From the NCBI GenBank assembly GCA_000016765.1, contig CP000699.1:2108001-2172000 (forward strand): a DNA stretch of 64,000 bases, in the 5' to 3' direction. Each line of letters begins with the position of its first letter. Positions within the stretch are counted from its first letter, which is position 1. Made by a program: the position numbers and the translations under genes. Positions 54,484 to 63,326 of the stretch are shown here, piece after piece. This DNA comes from Rhizorhabdus wittichii RW1. GTDB lineage: Bacteria > Pseudomonadota > Alphaproteobacteria > Sphingomonadales > Sphingomonadaceae. The notes beneath the pieces were generated by a model that did no database searches, was not told where the DNA came from, and saw only the letters and a list, made by a program, of their open reading frames with translations.

Positions 54484-55014
54484 TTACTTGCCCAGCTTGT
54501 CCTTGAGGCTCTTCAGCGCCGCGAAGGGGCCGGTCACCGCCTCGTCCTCCGACAACACGCCGGCATCGCGCAGCACCGCGTCGGCGTCGGGTGCGCGCGG
54601 GAAGGGGTCGAGGCTCAACGCCAGCGTTTCCGCCGCCGCCTCGCCCAGGTCGATCGCGCCGCCCGCATAATCGATCGTGTCCCAGTCGTCGGGCGCCAGT
54701 TCGATCTCCACGCCCTCCTCGACCGGCTGCTCGGGCACGAAGCGCAGGTTGAACCCCTCGTCGATCGTCGCCGGCACGGCCACGCCGCTGGCGACGCAGG
54801 CCTGTTCGACCGAGGCGCGCAGCCGCCCCTCGGCGAGGATCGTCATCCCCTCGCGACGCAGTTCCGCCTCGGCCGACAGCGCGGCCAGCGACAGCAGGCC
54901 GAAGCGGGTCGCGAGCGCCGCGCGCTCGGCCGCGTCGGCCTCGATCGCGATCGTCCGGCGTCCTTCGCCGAGCGTGTCGATCCGCACCGGCCGCGAGAAT
55001 TCGGGCGCCGTCAC
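54484..55014 (-). CDS. yceD: YceD family protein (DUF177)
   Basis: 176 residues. A GTG at 55014 overlaps the chaperone stop by 4 bp (GTGA) and is preferred over the longer open frame. VEQACVASGVAVPATIDEGFNLRFV contains the conserved Cys region of DUF177, and DDWDTIDYAGGAIDLGEAAAETLALSLDPFPR the C-terminal signature (short forms: IDLGEAAAETLALSLDP). YceD proteins take part in 23S rRNA and ribosome metabolism. In sphingomonads it follows the cytochrome chaperone gene, as here. Confidence 0.85.
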   Translation of the reverse strand: MTAPEFSRPVRIDTLGEGRRTIAIEADAAERAALATRFGLLSLAALSAEAELRREGMTILAEGRLRASVEQACVASGVAVPATIDEGFNLRFVPEQPVEEGVEIELAPDDWDTIDYAGGAIDLGEAAAETLALSLDPFPRAPDADAVLRDAGVLSEDEAVTGPFAALKSLKDKLGK

Positions 55015-55532
55015 CGCAGCCGCCCCGCCAGCACCGCGCTCCACGACGTCGCCTTCAGCCCCGCCGCGATCGCGCGCAGCCGCTCGGCGACGAAGGCGGG
55101 CTTCGCCTCGGGCCCCGGCTCGCCACGCCACAGGTTGCGGACCAGCGCCTCCTCGAGCGCCGGGGCGTCGTCGATCGCGTCGCGATAGACCGACAGCCGC
55201 CCGCCCATCGCCGCGACCATCTTGCCGAGATGCTTGCCGACGACGACGTCGCCGATGCCGAGCTGGCGGACCTGGCCCTCCATGTCGTCGATGAACACCT
55301 CGGTGAGCAGCGCGCTCGACGCGCGGCCGGCGTCGCCCTCCGCGTCGATCCGCAGCAGCGCGAGCGACAGGATCGCCGCCACCATGTCGAAACGGCCGTC
55401 GAGCGTGTCGGGCACGCCGCCCTCGGCATACCAGACGGGATCGCGTGCCTCGGCGACGATCGCGGTGTAGAGGGGGACCAGTTCCTCGCGCGGATCGGGA
55501 CCGAAGCCGAAAAGGGATTTCAGGAATTTCAC
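55011..55532 (-). CDS. Ubiquinol-cytochrome c chaperone family protein
   Basis: 173 residues with a GTG start. The family pattern is RFDMVAAILSLALLRIDAEGD, EVFIDDMEGQVRQLGIGDVVVGKHLGKM and AFYGR-like YRDAID (each shortened). It is the bacterial relative of mitochondrial Cbp3, which assists cytochrome b assembly in complex III. It is cotranscribed with yceD and is divergent from bamE. Confidence 0.88.
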   Translation of the reverse strand: MKFLKSLFGFGPDPREELVPLYTAIVAEARDPVWYAEGGVPDTLDGRFDMVAAILSLALLRIDAEGDAGRASSALLTEVFIDDMEGQVRQLGIGDVVVGKHLGKMVAAMGGRLSVYRDAIDDAPALEEALVRNLWRGEPGPEAKPAFVAERLRAIAAGLKATSWSAVLAGRLR

Positions 55533-55680
55533 TCTATCGTCCTCACGCCCGTTCAGCGGGCATCAAGCGTCGCCCTCTATACCGTGCGGGGGCATCTTGC
55601 CACCGGGCAGGTCCCGCGCATATTGAGGCGGTCTACGCCGGGCGCAAGCGCGCCATCTGTTGAGTTTCAAGGAGAAGTCG

Positions 55681-56163
55681 ATGCCCCGGACCCTGCTGCG
55701 ATCGGCGGCCATCGCCGGAACGATCGCGATTCTGGGCCTGACGGCCGGCTGCGCGCGCATTCGCGACCATAAGGGCTATGTCGTCGACTCGACCCTGATC
55801 AACACCGTCTCCCCCGGCGTCGACAACCGCGAATCGGTCGAGAAGACGCTCGGCCGGCCGAGCTTCGCGGGCCAGTTCGACAAGGAGCGGACCTGGTACT
55901 ACGTCGCCCGCGACACCCGCCAGGTCGGCTATCGCACCCCCAAGGCGGTGTCGCAGACCGTCCTGGCCGTCCATTTCGACGACAAGGGCAACGTCGCCTC
56001 GGTCGAGCGCACCGGCCTGGAGAAGGTCACCCAGGTCTCGCTCTATGGCGACAAGACCCCGACCCTCGGCAGCAAGCGCGGCTTCTTCCGCGAGCTGTTC
56101 GGCAATATCGGCCGGGTCGGCTCGGTCGGCCAGTCGGGCGGTACGGCGGATAACCCCAACTGA
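55681..56163 (+). CDS. bamE: Outer membrane assembly lipoprotein BamE (SmpA/OmlA family)
   Basis: 160 residues. The ATG at 55681 follows AAGGAG by 7 bp. A signal with lipobox LTAGC (Cys near residue 24) is followed by the SmpA/OmlA domain: VSPGVDNRESVEKTLGRPSF and TWYYVARDTRQ. BamE stabilises the BAM complex that inserts outer-membrane proteins. The C-terminal tail is Gly/Ser-rich. A strong terminator lies about 130 bp downstream. Confidence 0.9.
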   Translation: MPRTLLRSAAIAGTIAILGLTAGCARIRDHKGYVVDSTLINTVSPGVDNRESVEKTLGRPSFAGQFDKERTWYYVARDTRQVGYRTPKAVSQTVLAVHFDDKGNVASVERTGLEKVTQVSLYGDKTPTLGSKRGFFRELFGNIGRVGSVGQSGGTADNPN

Positions 56164-56294
56164 GGCTTTGTTTGTTTAGCCCTCAGGCGCCGGGCGCAGG
56201 GCATCCGCCCTGCTTGGCTTTCCTCGCATAAGCGACAGCGCAGCCAGCGCGGGGCGCTGGCGAGCACGGAGCTCGGGCGGCCGTTCGGCCTTGC

Positions 56295-56329
56295 GGAGCC
56301 CTGTGGGCTCCGTTTTTCGTTTTCTTTTT
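56295..56329 (+). terminator. Rho-independent terminator downstream of bamE
   Basis: GGAGCCC-TGT-GGGCTCC (56295-56311) is followed by a T-rich tract (GTTTTTCGTTTTCTTTTT). Confidence 0.88.
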
Positions 56330-56336
56330 GACGTCA

Positions 56337-56479
56337 CCCCAGCGGAGGCTGGGGTCCATGTCTCTCTTCGGCCAGATGCGCACCGAGGAGAGAGCAGACA
56401 TGGATGCCAGCCTTCAGCCTTTGGCTGAAGTTTATCCCGAGCGCCTGCCTTGCAGACAGTCGAGGGGCTGGCATGACGG
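56337..56479. repeat. Palindromic repeat pair near gpsA
   Basis: CCCCAGCGGAGGCTGGGG (56337-56354), then CAGCCTTTGGCTG (about 56413-56426) and a closing GGGGCTGGCATGACGG. Members of the CCCGG/CCCAG repeat family seen elsewhere in the window. Confidence 0.6.
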
Positions 56480-56497
56480 TCTTTTGGAACGAGGGGG

Positions 56498-57493
56498 TTA
56501 CGCCCCCTCCTGCTTGAGCGGGCGGGCCAGCAGGTCGGCAACCACCGCGTCGACCGTCGCCTCTCCCGCCAGCAGCGCGCAGACCGCGTCGACGATCGGC
56601 ATGTCGACCCCGGCTTCGCGCGCCGCCTCGGCGAGGACCGGGGCGGTCGCGGCGCCTTCCGCGACGGTGCGGCGGTCGCGCAGCAGCTCGGTGGCGGGGA
56701 CGCCCTCGCCCAACCCCTTGCCGAGCGAGAAATTGCGCGAACTGGTCGACGAGCAGGTGAGGACGAGGTCCCCCAGCCCCGACAGGCCGGCGAGCGTCTC
56801 CGCCCGCGCGCCGCGCGCCAGGCCGAAGCGGGTCATCTCCGCGAAGCCCCGGCTGATCAGCGCGGCGCGGGCGTTCTGGCCCAGCCCCGCGCCCTCGACC
56901 ACGCCGCAGGCGATCGCCAGCACATTCTTGACCGCGCCGCCGATCTCGGCCCCGACCACGTCCTGCGACAGATAGGGGCGGAAGCCCGGACGCCGCAGCC
57001 GCTCGGCCAGCGCCAGCCCGACCGCCTCGTCGGCGCAGGCGAGGGTGATCGCGGTCGGGCGGCCGCCCGCCACCTCATGCGCGAAGGTCGGGCCCGACAG
57101 CACCGCGATCGGCGCGCCGGGGGCCGCGTCGGCCGCGACCTCCGACATCAGCCGGCGGGTCCCGGCCTCGATCCCCTTGGCGCACAGCACCAGCGGCACG
57201 TCGCGGCGCGGCAGTTGCGCCAGCACCGCGCCGAGGAACTGCGCGGGCACCACCACCACCAGCGCATCGCAATCCGACAGATCGGCAAGATCGCCGGTCG
57301 CGCGAATCCGCTCGCTGAGCGGCAGCACCGGCAGGAAGATCGGATTGCTGTGCCCCTCGTTGATCGCGGCGACCACCTCGGGCTCGCGCGCCCAGAGCAG
57401 CACGTCGGAGCCGTCGCTCGCGATCACCTGCGCCATCGCGGTGCCCCAGGCCCCGCCGCCGATCACGCCCAGCCTGTCCAACGTCATCGTCAT
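56498..57493 (-). CDS. gpsA: Glycerol-3-phosphate dehydrogenase (NAD(P)+)
   Basis: 331 residues. The Rossmann motif [17 protein letters not shown] is at the N-terminus, and the catalytic Lys is in [42 protein letters not shown] is a further GpsA landmark (short: CSSTSSRN). It makes sn-glycerol-3-phosphate for phospholipids. The ATG at 57493 overlaps the tsaD stop by 4 bp, so the two genes are coupled. Confidence 0.95.
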   Translation of the reverse strand: MTMTLDRLGVIGGGAWGTAMAQVIASDGSDVLLWAREPEVVAAINEGHSNPIFLPVLPLSERIRATGDLADLSDCDALVVVVPAQFLGAVLAQLPRRDVPLVLCAKGIEAGTRRLMSEVAADAAPGAPIAVLSGPTFAHEVAGGRPTAITLACADEAVGLALAERLRRPGFRPYLSQDVVGAEIGGAVKNVLAIACGVVEGAGLGQNARAALISRGFAEMTRFGLARGARAETLAGLSGLGDLVLTCSSTSSRNFSLGKGLGEGVPATELLRDRRTVAEGAATAPVLAEAAREAGVDMPIVDAVCALLAGEATVDAVVADLLARPLKQEGA

Positions 57494-58527
57494 GCCTTCA
57501 CTCCGGCGCCGCGCGCCTTTTCCGCGGTGGGATCGAGCGGCCAGCGCGCCCGCGCCGGCACCTCCATATCGTCGATCAGTCCGGCTCCGAACCGCTCGGC
57601 CCCGGCCCAAGCGATCATCGCGCCATTATCGGTGCACAGCCAGAGCGGCGGGGCCGCGAAGGCGAGGCCGCTGCTTTCGGCGAGCGCCGCCAGCGCGGTG
57701 CGGATCGCCTGGTTGGCGGCGACGCCGCCCGCCACCACCAGCGCGCCGACGTCGTCATCGATCGCGGCGATCGCGCGGCGCGTGCGGTCGACCAGGCAGT
57801 CGACCACCGCCTGCTGAAAGGAGGCGGCGATGTCCTCGGGCCGGTGGATGCCGGCATCGCGGGCGCGCAGCACCGCGCTCTTCAACCCGGCGAAGGAGAA
57901 ATGCGGCTCGCCGCTGCCGACCAGCGGACGCGGCAGCGGCACCGCCCTGGGATCGCCCTTCGCCGCCGCGCGCTCGACCGCCGGGCCGCCGGGAAAGCCG
58001 AGGCCGAGCAGCTTGGCGGTCTTGTCGAACGCCTCGCCCGCCGCGTCGTCGATCGTCGTGGCGAGCCGGCGATAGTCGCCCACGCCCCTGACCAGCAGCA
58101 ACTGGCAATGGCCACCCGAGACGAGCAGCAGCAGATAGGGAAAGGCGAGTTCGCGATCGGCGAGGCGCGGCGACAGCGCATGCCCTTCGAGATGGTTGAC
58201 CGCGATCAGCGGCTTGCCCGCGGCATGGGCGAGCGCCTTGCCGGTCATCAGCCCCACCATCACGCCGCCGATCAGGCCGGGACCCGCCGTCGCGGCGATC
58301 GCGTCGACATCGGCCAGGGTGACGCCGGCATCGGCCAGCGCGGCTTCGACCAGCGGCACCGCCATCTCGACATGCGCGCGCGCCGCCAGCTCGGGGACGA
58401 CGCCGCCGAACGGGCGATGCGCCTCCTCCTGCCCGGCGAGGCGATGCGCGAGCACGCGACCGTCGCTGGTCACCAGCGCCGCGGCGGTCTCGTCGCAGCT
58501 TGATTCGATACCGAGGATCAGGGCCAT
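57490..58527 (-). CDS. tsaD: tRNA N6-adenosine threonylcarbamoyltransferase
   Basis: 345 residues, the usual TsaD length. The metal-binding HxxGH-type motif is [10 protein letters not shown] (H112, H116); the ASKHA-fold landmarks are [19 protein letters not shown] and [12 protein letters not shown]. With TsaB, TsaC and TsaE it adds threonylcarbamoyl to A37 of ANN-decoding tRNAs. ATG 58527 begins the conserved N-terminus; the open frame further upstream is not conserved. gpsA follows with a 4-bp overlap. Confidence 0.95.
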   Translation of the reverse strand: MALILGIESSCDETAAALVTSDGRVLAHRLAGQEEAHRPFGGVVPELAARAHVEMAVPLVEAALADAGVTLADVDAIAATAGPGLIGGVMVGLMTGKALAHAAGKPLIAVNHLEGHALSPRLADRELAFPYLLLLVSGGHCQLLLVRGVGDYRRLATTIDDAAGEAFDKTAKLLGLGFPGGPAVERAAAKGDPRAVPLPRPLVGSGEPHFSFAGLKSAVLRARDAGIHRPEDIAASFQQAVVDCLVDRTRRAIAAIDDDVGALVVAGGVAANQAIRTALAALAESSGLAFAAPPLWLCTDNGAMIAWAGAERFGAGLIDDMEVPARARWPLDPTAEKARGAGVKA

Positions 58528-58536
58528 GGCTGCGCA

Positions 58537-58605
58537 TCTAGAGCCTGATCGTTTGAGGTGGAAGCGCTTTGCGCTTCCGCCGATGACGTGAATCTGGCTC
58601 CCGGC
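58537..58605. repeat. Intergenic palindromic element TCTAGAGCCTGATC...
   Basis: TCTAGAGCCTGATCG is followed by a perfect hairpin GGAAGCGC-TTT-GCGCTTCC (58560-58578) and GTGAATC. It resembles the GAGC(A/C)TGATC palindromic elements scattered through many alphaproteobacterial genomes. A diverged copy seems to lie at 53245. Confidence 0.55.
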
Positions 58606-58655
58606 AAGGGCGATCAAGGGAGGAATGTTAACCTCGGCCGTCTAGCGCGGCGATC

Positions 58656-60185
58656 ATGGCCACGATCGCCCTCGCCCAGCCTCGACCGTCGCCGCGCGCC
58701 GCCTGGCTCGCGCGGCGCGTGCCGGCGTCGGCGCTGTTCGGCATCGTCGCCGGCTGGCTGGTCCTCGACCTGCTGCTGCTCTGCCGCTTCATCGGCCTTG
58801 CCCAGCCGCTCGTCTATCTCGCCTGGGCGGTGCTGAGCGGCGGGCTGGCCTGGTTGCTGTTCCTGCCACGCCGCCGCGATCGCGATGCCGGCCCGACCGT
58901 CGCCACCCTGCTCGGCGCGCTGGCGGTCGCCATGCTGCTGCTCGTCCTCGGCGGCGAGGGGCGCCTGTTCTACGCCAATCTCGACTGGCAGGTGCGCGAC
59001 GCGGTGCTGCGCGACATGACGATCAACCCCTGGCCCTTTACCTATGCCTCGGGCGATCTGCTGCGCGCGCCGATCGGCATGTACCTGGTCCCCGCGCTCG
59101 CCGGAAAGCTGTGGGGGCAGGCGGGCGCCGACCTCGCCCTGCTCGCGCAGAACGGCCTGCTGCTCGGCCTGCTCCTCGCGATCGGATCGACGCTGTTCGC
59201 GGACCGGCGGCGCCGGCTGATCGCGCTCGCCGTCTTCCTCGCCTTCAGCGGGCTCGACATCGTCGGGCAGCTCGTCGCGCGCCATGGCGCCGGCCTCACT
59301 CCCACCGCGCATCTCGAAGGCTGGGGGCCGAGCCAATTCTCCTCGACGATCACCCTCGCCTTCTGGGTGCCGCTGCATGCGATCGCCGGCTGGATCTGCG
59401 CGCTCGGCATCCTGCTGTGGCGGACCGGCCGGCTCGGGCTCGGCCCGCTGCTGATGCTGCCGCCGCTGGTCGCGCTGTGGTCGCCGTTCGGCGCGATGGG
59501 GGCGATGCCGTTCGTGCTCCATGCCGCCTGGAGCGACCTGCGCGGCGGCCGGATCACCGGGGCCGACATCGCCCTGCCCGCCTGCGCCACGCTGATCGCG
59601 CTGCCCGCGCTGGTCTATCTGACGGCGGCGGGCGACGCCGTCGGCGCGCGCTTCTTCCCGATCCGGCCCGATCGCTACCTGATCTTCCTGGGGATCGAGC
59701 TGATTCCGTGGCTGCTGATCGCCTTCAGCGGGCGGCAGGCGCGGTTCGGCGGACCGCTGCTCGCCATCGCCATGGGATCGCTGCTGGCGATGCCGCTGGT
59801 CCAGATCGGCGCATGGCTCGACTTCGCGATGCGGGCATCGATCCCGGCGCTCGCCATCCTCGCCGTCCATCTCGGCGACGGGCTGGGTGGCGGCTGGCCG
59901 CTCTCGCCGCAGCGGCGGGCGGCGCTGCTGGCCCTGCTCGCGATCGGCAGCGTCACCGGCCTGGCCGAGATCGCCCGCGCGCTGGCCTACCCGGTCTCGC
60001 CGCCGCCGCGCTGCGCCTTCTCGCGCGCCTGGGACGAGACCTTCCGGAGCTTGCCCAAAGACAGCTATCTCGCCCCGCTCGATCGGGTGCCGGAGATCAT
60101 CCGGCCCCACGCGCCGGCCCGCGCGTTGCCCGACGCGACGACCGACTGCTTCCCGGACGGCTGGCCGACGCCGCCGCTGTTCTAG
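58656..60185 (+). CDS. Polytopic membrane protein of unknown function (GT-C-like layout)
   Basis: 509 residues with about 12 hydrophobic helices. It is not assigned to a named family here. A periplasmic-facing loop with DWQVRDAVLRDMTINPWPF after the third helix recalls GT-C glycosyltransferases and other envelope enzymes, where acidic residues follow the first helices. The C-terminal 80 residues are soluble and Pro-rich. It lies between tsaD (divergent) and the MATE gene, 57 bp before the latter. A role in glycan or lipid modification is a guess from topology only. Confidence 0.7.
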   Translation: MATIALAQPRPSPRAAWLARRVPASALFGIVAGWLVLDLLLLCRFIGLAQPLVYLAWAVLSGGLAWLLFLPRRRDRDAGPTVATLLGALAVAMLLLVLGGEGRLFYANLDWQVRDAVLRDMTINPWPFTYASGDLLRAPIGMYLVPALAGKLWGQAGADLALLAQNGLLLGLLLAIGSTLFADRRRRLIALAVFLAFSGLDIVGQLVARHGAGLTPTAHLEGWGPSQFSSTITLAFWVPLHAIAGWICALGILLWRTGRLGLGPLLMLPPLVALWSPFGAMGAMPFVLHAAWSDLRGGRITGADIALPACATLIALPALVYLTAAGDAVGARFFPIRPDRYLIFLGIELIPWLLIAFSGRQARFGGPLLAIAMGSLLAMPLVQIGAWLDFAMRASIPALAILAVHLGDGLGGGWPLSPQRRAALLALLAIGSVTGLAEIARALAYPVSPPPRCAFSRAWDETFRSLPKDSYLAPLDRVPEIIRPHAPARALPDATTDCFPDGWPTPPLF

Positions 60186-60242
60186 AGCGGGGCCGTGCAG
60201 GCGGGGTGGCTTCCGCCGTCCGCCACGGCTAAAGACGCCGCC

Positions 60243-61625
60243 ATGGACCACAATATGAATCCCGGCGCGCCCTGGCGTACAGAGGCGCGCGCGCTGCTGT
60301 CGCTCGCCATGCCGCTGGTGATCGGCAATCTCGGCTGGTCGGCGATCGCGGCGACCGACCTGGTGCTGCTCGGCCGGCTCGGCCCCGACGCGGTCGCGGC
60401 GGGATCGCTCGCGCTCAACCTCTACCAGGCCTTCCTGGTGTTCGGCATCGGCCTGACCACCGCCGCGTCGCCGCTGATCGCCAGCGAGCGCGGCCGCCGG
60501 CTCCACTCGGTCCGCGACATCCGCCGCACCGTCCGCCAGACCATATGGGCGGCGGCGATCCTCTGCCTGCCGGCCTGGGCGCTGCTGTGGAATGCCGAGC
60601 CGATCCTGATCCTGATCGGCCAGGACCCCGAATTGTCGGCGCAGGCGGCGACGCTGATCCACGCGCTGCAATGGGGCCTGCTGCCCTATTTCGTCTTCCT
60701 GGTGCTGCGCAACTATGTGTCGGCGCTCGAAAAGCCGATCTGGGGCGTGATCGTCACCCTCGCGACGGTGCCGTTCAATGCGCTGGCGGGCTGGGTCCTG
60801 ATCTTCGGTCATTTCGGCTTTCCCGCGATGGGGCTGCACGGCGCGGGGATCGCCAGCCTGCTGACGTCGATCTTCATGGGCGTGGGCATGGCGCTGGTGG
60901 TGACGATGCATCGCCGGTTCCGCCGCTACCACCTGTTCGGCCGCTTCTGGGTCGCCGACTGGAGCCGGCTGCGCACCGTCTGGAGGATCGGCCTGCCGAT
61001 CGCCTTCACCGTCGGCTTCGAGGTGACGGTGTTCAATGCGGCGGTGTTCCTGATGGGCCTGATCGGCCGCGCCGAACTGGCCGCCCATGCCGTGGCGATC
61101 CAGATCGCCGCGCTGTGCTTCATGGTGCCGATGGGGATCGGCCAGGCCGCCACCGTGCGGGTCGGCTATGCCCATGGCCGGCGCGACCGGGCGGCGATCG
61201 GCCGCGCCGGCTGGCTCGCGCTCGGCCTCGGCACCGCCTTCGCCGTCGGCACCGCGACCCTGCTGATCACCATCCCGCGCACCCTGATCGGCGGCTTCAT
61301 CGATCTCGACGTGCCCGCCAACGCGCCGGTGATCGGCTATGCCATATCCTTCCTGGCGATCGCCGCGCTGTTCCAGCTCGTCGACGCCACCCAGGCGATC
61401 GGCGCCGGCGTGCTGCGCGGATTGCAGGACACGCGCATGCCGATGATCTTCGCCGCGATCGGCTATTGGGTGATCGGCATCGGCACCGGCACGATCCTCG
61501 CCTTCCCGATGAAGATGGAGGGCGTCGGCATCTGGCTGGGACTCGCCACCGGGCTCGGCGTGGTGGCGGTGCTGCTGGTCTGGCGCTGGGCGCGGCGCGA
61601 GCGGCTGGGCCTGCTCCCGACCTGA
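60243..61625 (+). CDS. MATE family efflux transporter
   Basis: 460 residues with 12 hydrophobic helices in two similar halves. LAMPLVIGNLGWSAIAATDLV at the start of the first half and GLPIAFTVGFEVTVFNAAVFLMG at the start of the second are the MATE repeats (pieces quoted are family positions). It exports drugs or metabolites using a sodium or proton gradient. ATG 60243 is chosen; an upstream in-frame start adds non-conserved residues. Confidence 0.92.
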   Translation: MDHNMNPGAPWRTEARALLSLAMPLVIGNLGWSAIAATDLVLLGRLGPDAVAAGSLALNLYQAFLVFGIGLTTAASPLIASERGRRLHSVRDIRRTVRQTIWAAAILCLPAWALLWNAEPILILIGQDPELSAQAATLIHALQWGLLPYFVFLVLRNYVSALEKPIWGVIVTLATVPFNALAGWVLIFGHFGFPAMGLHGAGIASLLTSIFMGVGMALVVTMHRRFRRYHLFGRFWVADWSRLRTVWRIGLPIAFTVGFEVTVFNAAVFLMGLIGRAELAAHAVAIQIAALCFMVPMGIGQAATVRVGYAHGRRDRAAIGRAGWLALGLGTAFAVGTATLLITIPRTLIGGFIDLDVPANAPVIGYAISFLAIAALFQLVDATQAIGAGVLRGLQDTRMPMIFAAIGYWVIGIGTGTILAFPMKMEGVGIWLGLATGLGVVAVLLVWRWARRERLGLLPT

Positions 61626-61682
61626 CGCCATCGGCGCACGGCGCTTCCACCCCGGACCATCACGCTCTATGCAGGCGCCGCT

Positions 61683-62609
61683 ATGACCGCTTCGCTCTCC
61701 CGTCCCCTCCGTCTCGGCACCCGCGGATCGCCGCTCGCGCTGACCCAGGCCCGCATGGTGATCGCCGCGCTGCGGGCCGCCCATGGATGGGACGAAACCG
61801 CGGTCGAGATCGTCGCGATCAAGACCAGCGGCGACCGCATCCAGGATCGCGCGCTGGCCGAGGTCGGCGGCAAGGCGCTGTGGACCAAGGAGCTCGACAT
61901 CGCCCTGGCGGACGGCACGATCGACTTCGCGGTCCATTCGATGAAGGACGTCGAGACGATCCGCCCGGCCGCGATCGTCATCGCCGCGATGCTGCCCCGC
62001 GCCGACGTGCGCGACCGGCTGATCGGCGCCGCCTCGCTGGCCGCGCTGCCGCAGGGCGCCCGGGTCGGCACCTCCTCGCCGCGCCGGTCGGCGCAGGTCC
62101 GGCGCGCGCGGCCCGATGTCGGGATCGTGCTGTTCCGCGGCAATGTCGACACCCGCCTCGGCAAGCTGGCGGCGGGCGAGGCGGAGGCGACGCTGCTCGC
62201 CGGCGCCGGCCTGATCCGGCTCGGCCGCGACGAGATCGGCCATCCGATCCCGATCGAGGAGATGCTGCCCGCCCCGGCGCAGGCCGCGGTCGGCATCGAG
62301 ACGCTGGCCGAGCGAACGGACGTGCGCGCGCTGCTCGGCGCGATCGACGACGCGCCGACCAACGCCTCCGTTTCGGCCGAACGCGCGCTGCTCGCCGCGC
62401 TCGGCGCCGATTGCCGCTCGCCGGTGGCCGCGCTCGCCGTCCGGTCGGGCGCCGGGCTGCTGCTGCGCGCCGAGATCATGACCGAGGACGGCAGCGAGCA
62501 TCGCTCGGGCGAGGCGATGCTGTTCGAGACCGGCGACGCCGCCGCGCTCGCCCACCGGCTGCTCGACGGCGCCTCGCCCCGCCTCCGCGCGCTGTTCACC
62601 GGCGCATGA
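61683..62609 (+). CDS. hemC: Hydroxymethylbilane synthase (porphobilinogen deaminase)
   Basis: 308 residues. Catalytic Asp is in HSMKDV (D89), the arginine cluster in GTSSPRRSAQVRRARPD and FRGNVDTRLGKL, and the dipyrromethane-cofactor Cys in LGADCRSPVAA (C244). It builds the linear tetrapyrrole for heme and related pigments. hemD overlaps by 4 bp. Confidence 0.96.
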   Translation: MTASLSRPLRLGTRGSPLALTQARMVIAALRAAHGWDETAVEIVAIKTSGDRIQDRALAEVGGKALWTKELDIALADGTIDFAVHSMKDVETIRPAAIVIAAMLPRADVRDRLIGAASLAALPQGARVGTSSPRRSAQVRRARPDVGIVLFRGNVDTRLGKLAAGEAEATLLAGAGLIRLGRDEIGHPIPIEEMLPAPAQAAVGIETLAERTDVRALLGAIDDAPTNASVSAERALLAALGADCRSPVAALAVRSGAGLLLRAEIMTEDGSEHRSGEAMLFETGDAAALAHRLLDGASPRLRALFTGA

Positions 62610-63295
62610 GTCGTCCGCCCCTGCTGATCCTCCGCCCCGAACCGGGCGCGAGCATGACCGCCAAGCGCGCGTTCGGCGAAGGCTGGCGCCCGGTCGTCTC
62701 GCCGATCTTCCGGATCGAGCCGATCGCCTGGGGCGCGCCGCCCGCCGGCGATTATGACGCGCTGTTCGTCACCAGCGCCAACGCCGTGCGCCAGGCCGGC
62801 AAGGCGATCCGGCCCTATGCCGTCATCCCGGCCTATGCGGTCGGCGACGCGACCGCCCGCGCGCTGAAGGCGGCGGGCTTCACCGACATCCACACCGGGC
62901 GCGGCGACGCGGCGGCGATGCTGGAGACCGCCGCCGCGAACGGCGTCGCCCGCGCGCTGCACCTCGCCGGCGAGGATCATCGCGACGCCGGGCTCGACGC
63001 GATCGCGATCGACCGGCGGATCGTCTATCGCAGCGCGGCGATCGAACGGTTCGGCGACAAGGCGCTGGCCGCGCTGCGCGAGGGCGGCGGCGCGGTGCTG
63101 CTCCATTCGGGCCGGGCCGCCGAGCATTTCGCCCGGCTGTGCGACGGCGCGCGGATTTCGCGCCGCCATGTCAGGATCGCCGCCTTGGCCCCGGCGGTGC
63201 TCGACGCGGCCGGCTCCGGCTGGCGCGCCGGGATCGCCGCCGACAAGCCGGACGACGCGGCGCTGCTGGCGGCGGCGGCGCGGCTGTGTCAATAA
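62606..63295 (+). CDS. hemD: Uroporphyrinogen-III synthase
   Basis: 229 residues. ATG 62606 overlaps the hemC stop (ATGA). LLILRPEPGASMTAKRAFGE, ALFVTSANAVRQAG and the late VLLHSGRAAEHFARL match the weakly conserved HemD fold. It closes hydroxymethylbilane with D-ring inversion. The position directly after hemC supports the call strongly, since HemD sequences diverge a lot. Confidence 0.92.
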   Translation: MSRPPLLILRPEPGASMTAKRAFGEGWRPVVSPIFRIEPIAWGAPPAGDYDALFVTSANAVRQAGKAIRPYAVIPAYAVGDATARALKAAGFTDIHTGRGDAAAMLETAAANGVARALHLAGEDHRDAGLDAIAIDRRIVYRSAAIERFGDKALAALREGGGAVLLHSGRAAEHFARLCDGARISRRHVRIAALAPAVLDAAGSGWRAGIAADKPDDAALLAAAARLCQ

Positions 63296-63326
63296 GACCG
63301 GCAGCGCAGGAGTAGAGACGAACCGC

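Larger units (their letters stand above)
56164..56497. other. 334-bp intergenic region, no gene seen
   Basis: Lies between convergent bamE and gpsA. It contains a rho-independent terminator (56295-56317), a copy of the palindromic repeat family (CCCCAGCGGAGGCTGGGG, 56337-56354) and a second inverted element with CAGCCTTTGGCTG (about 56413-56426). No coding sequence is supported. Confidence 0.7.

Noticed and set aside
58614-62555. Very long minus-strand open frame (about 1313 codons)
   Set aside because: It is antisense to the membrane protein, MATE and hemC genes, has a composition dominated by R, A, G, D and Q, and no domain. It is a by-product of high GC in the third codon position.
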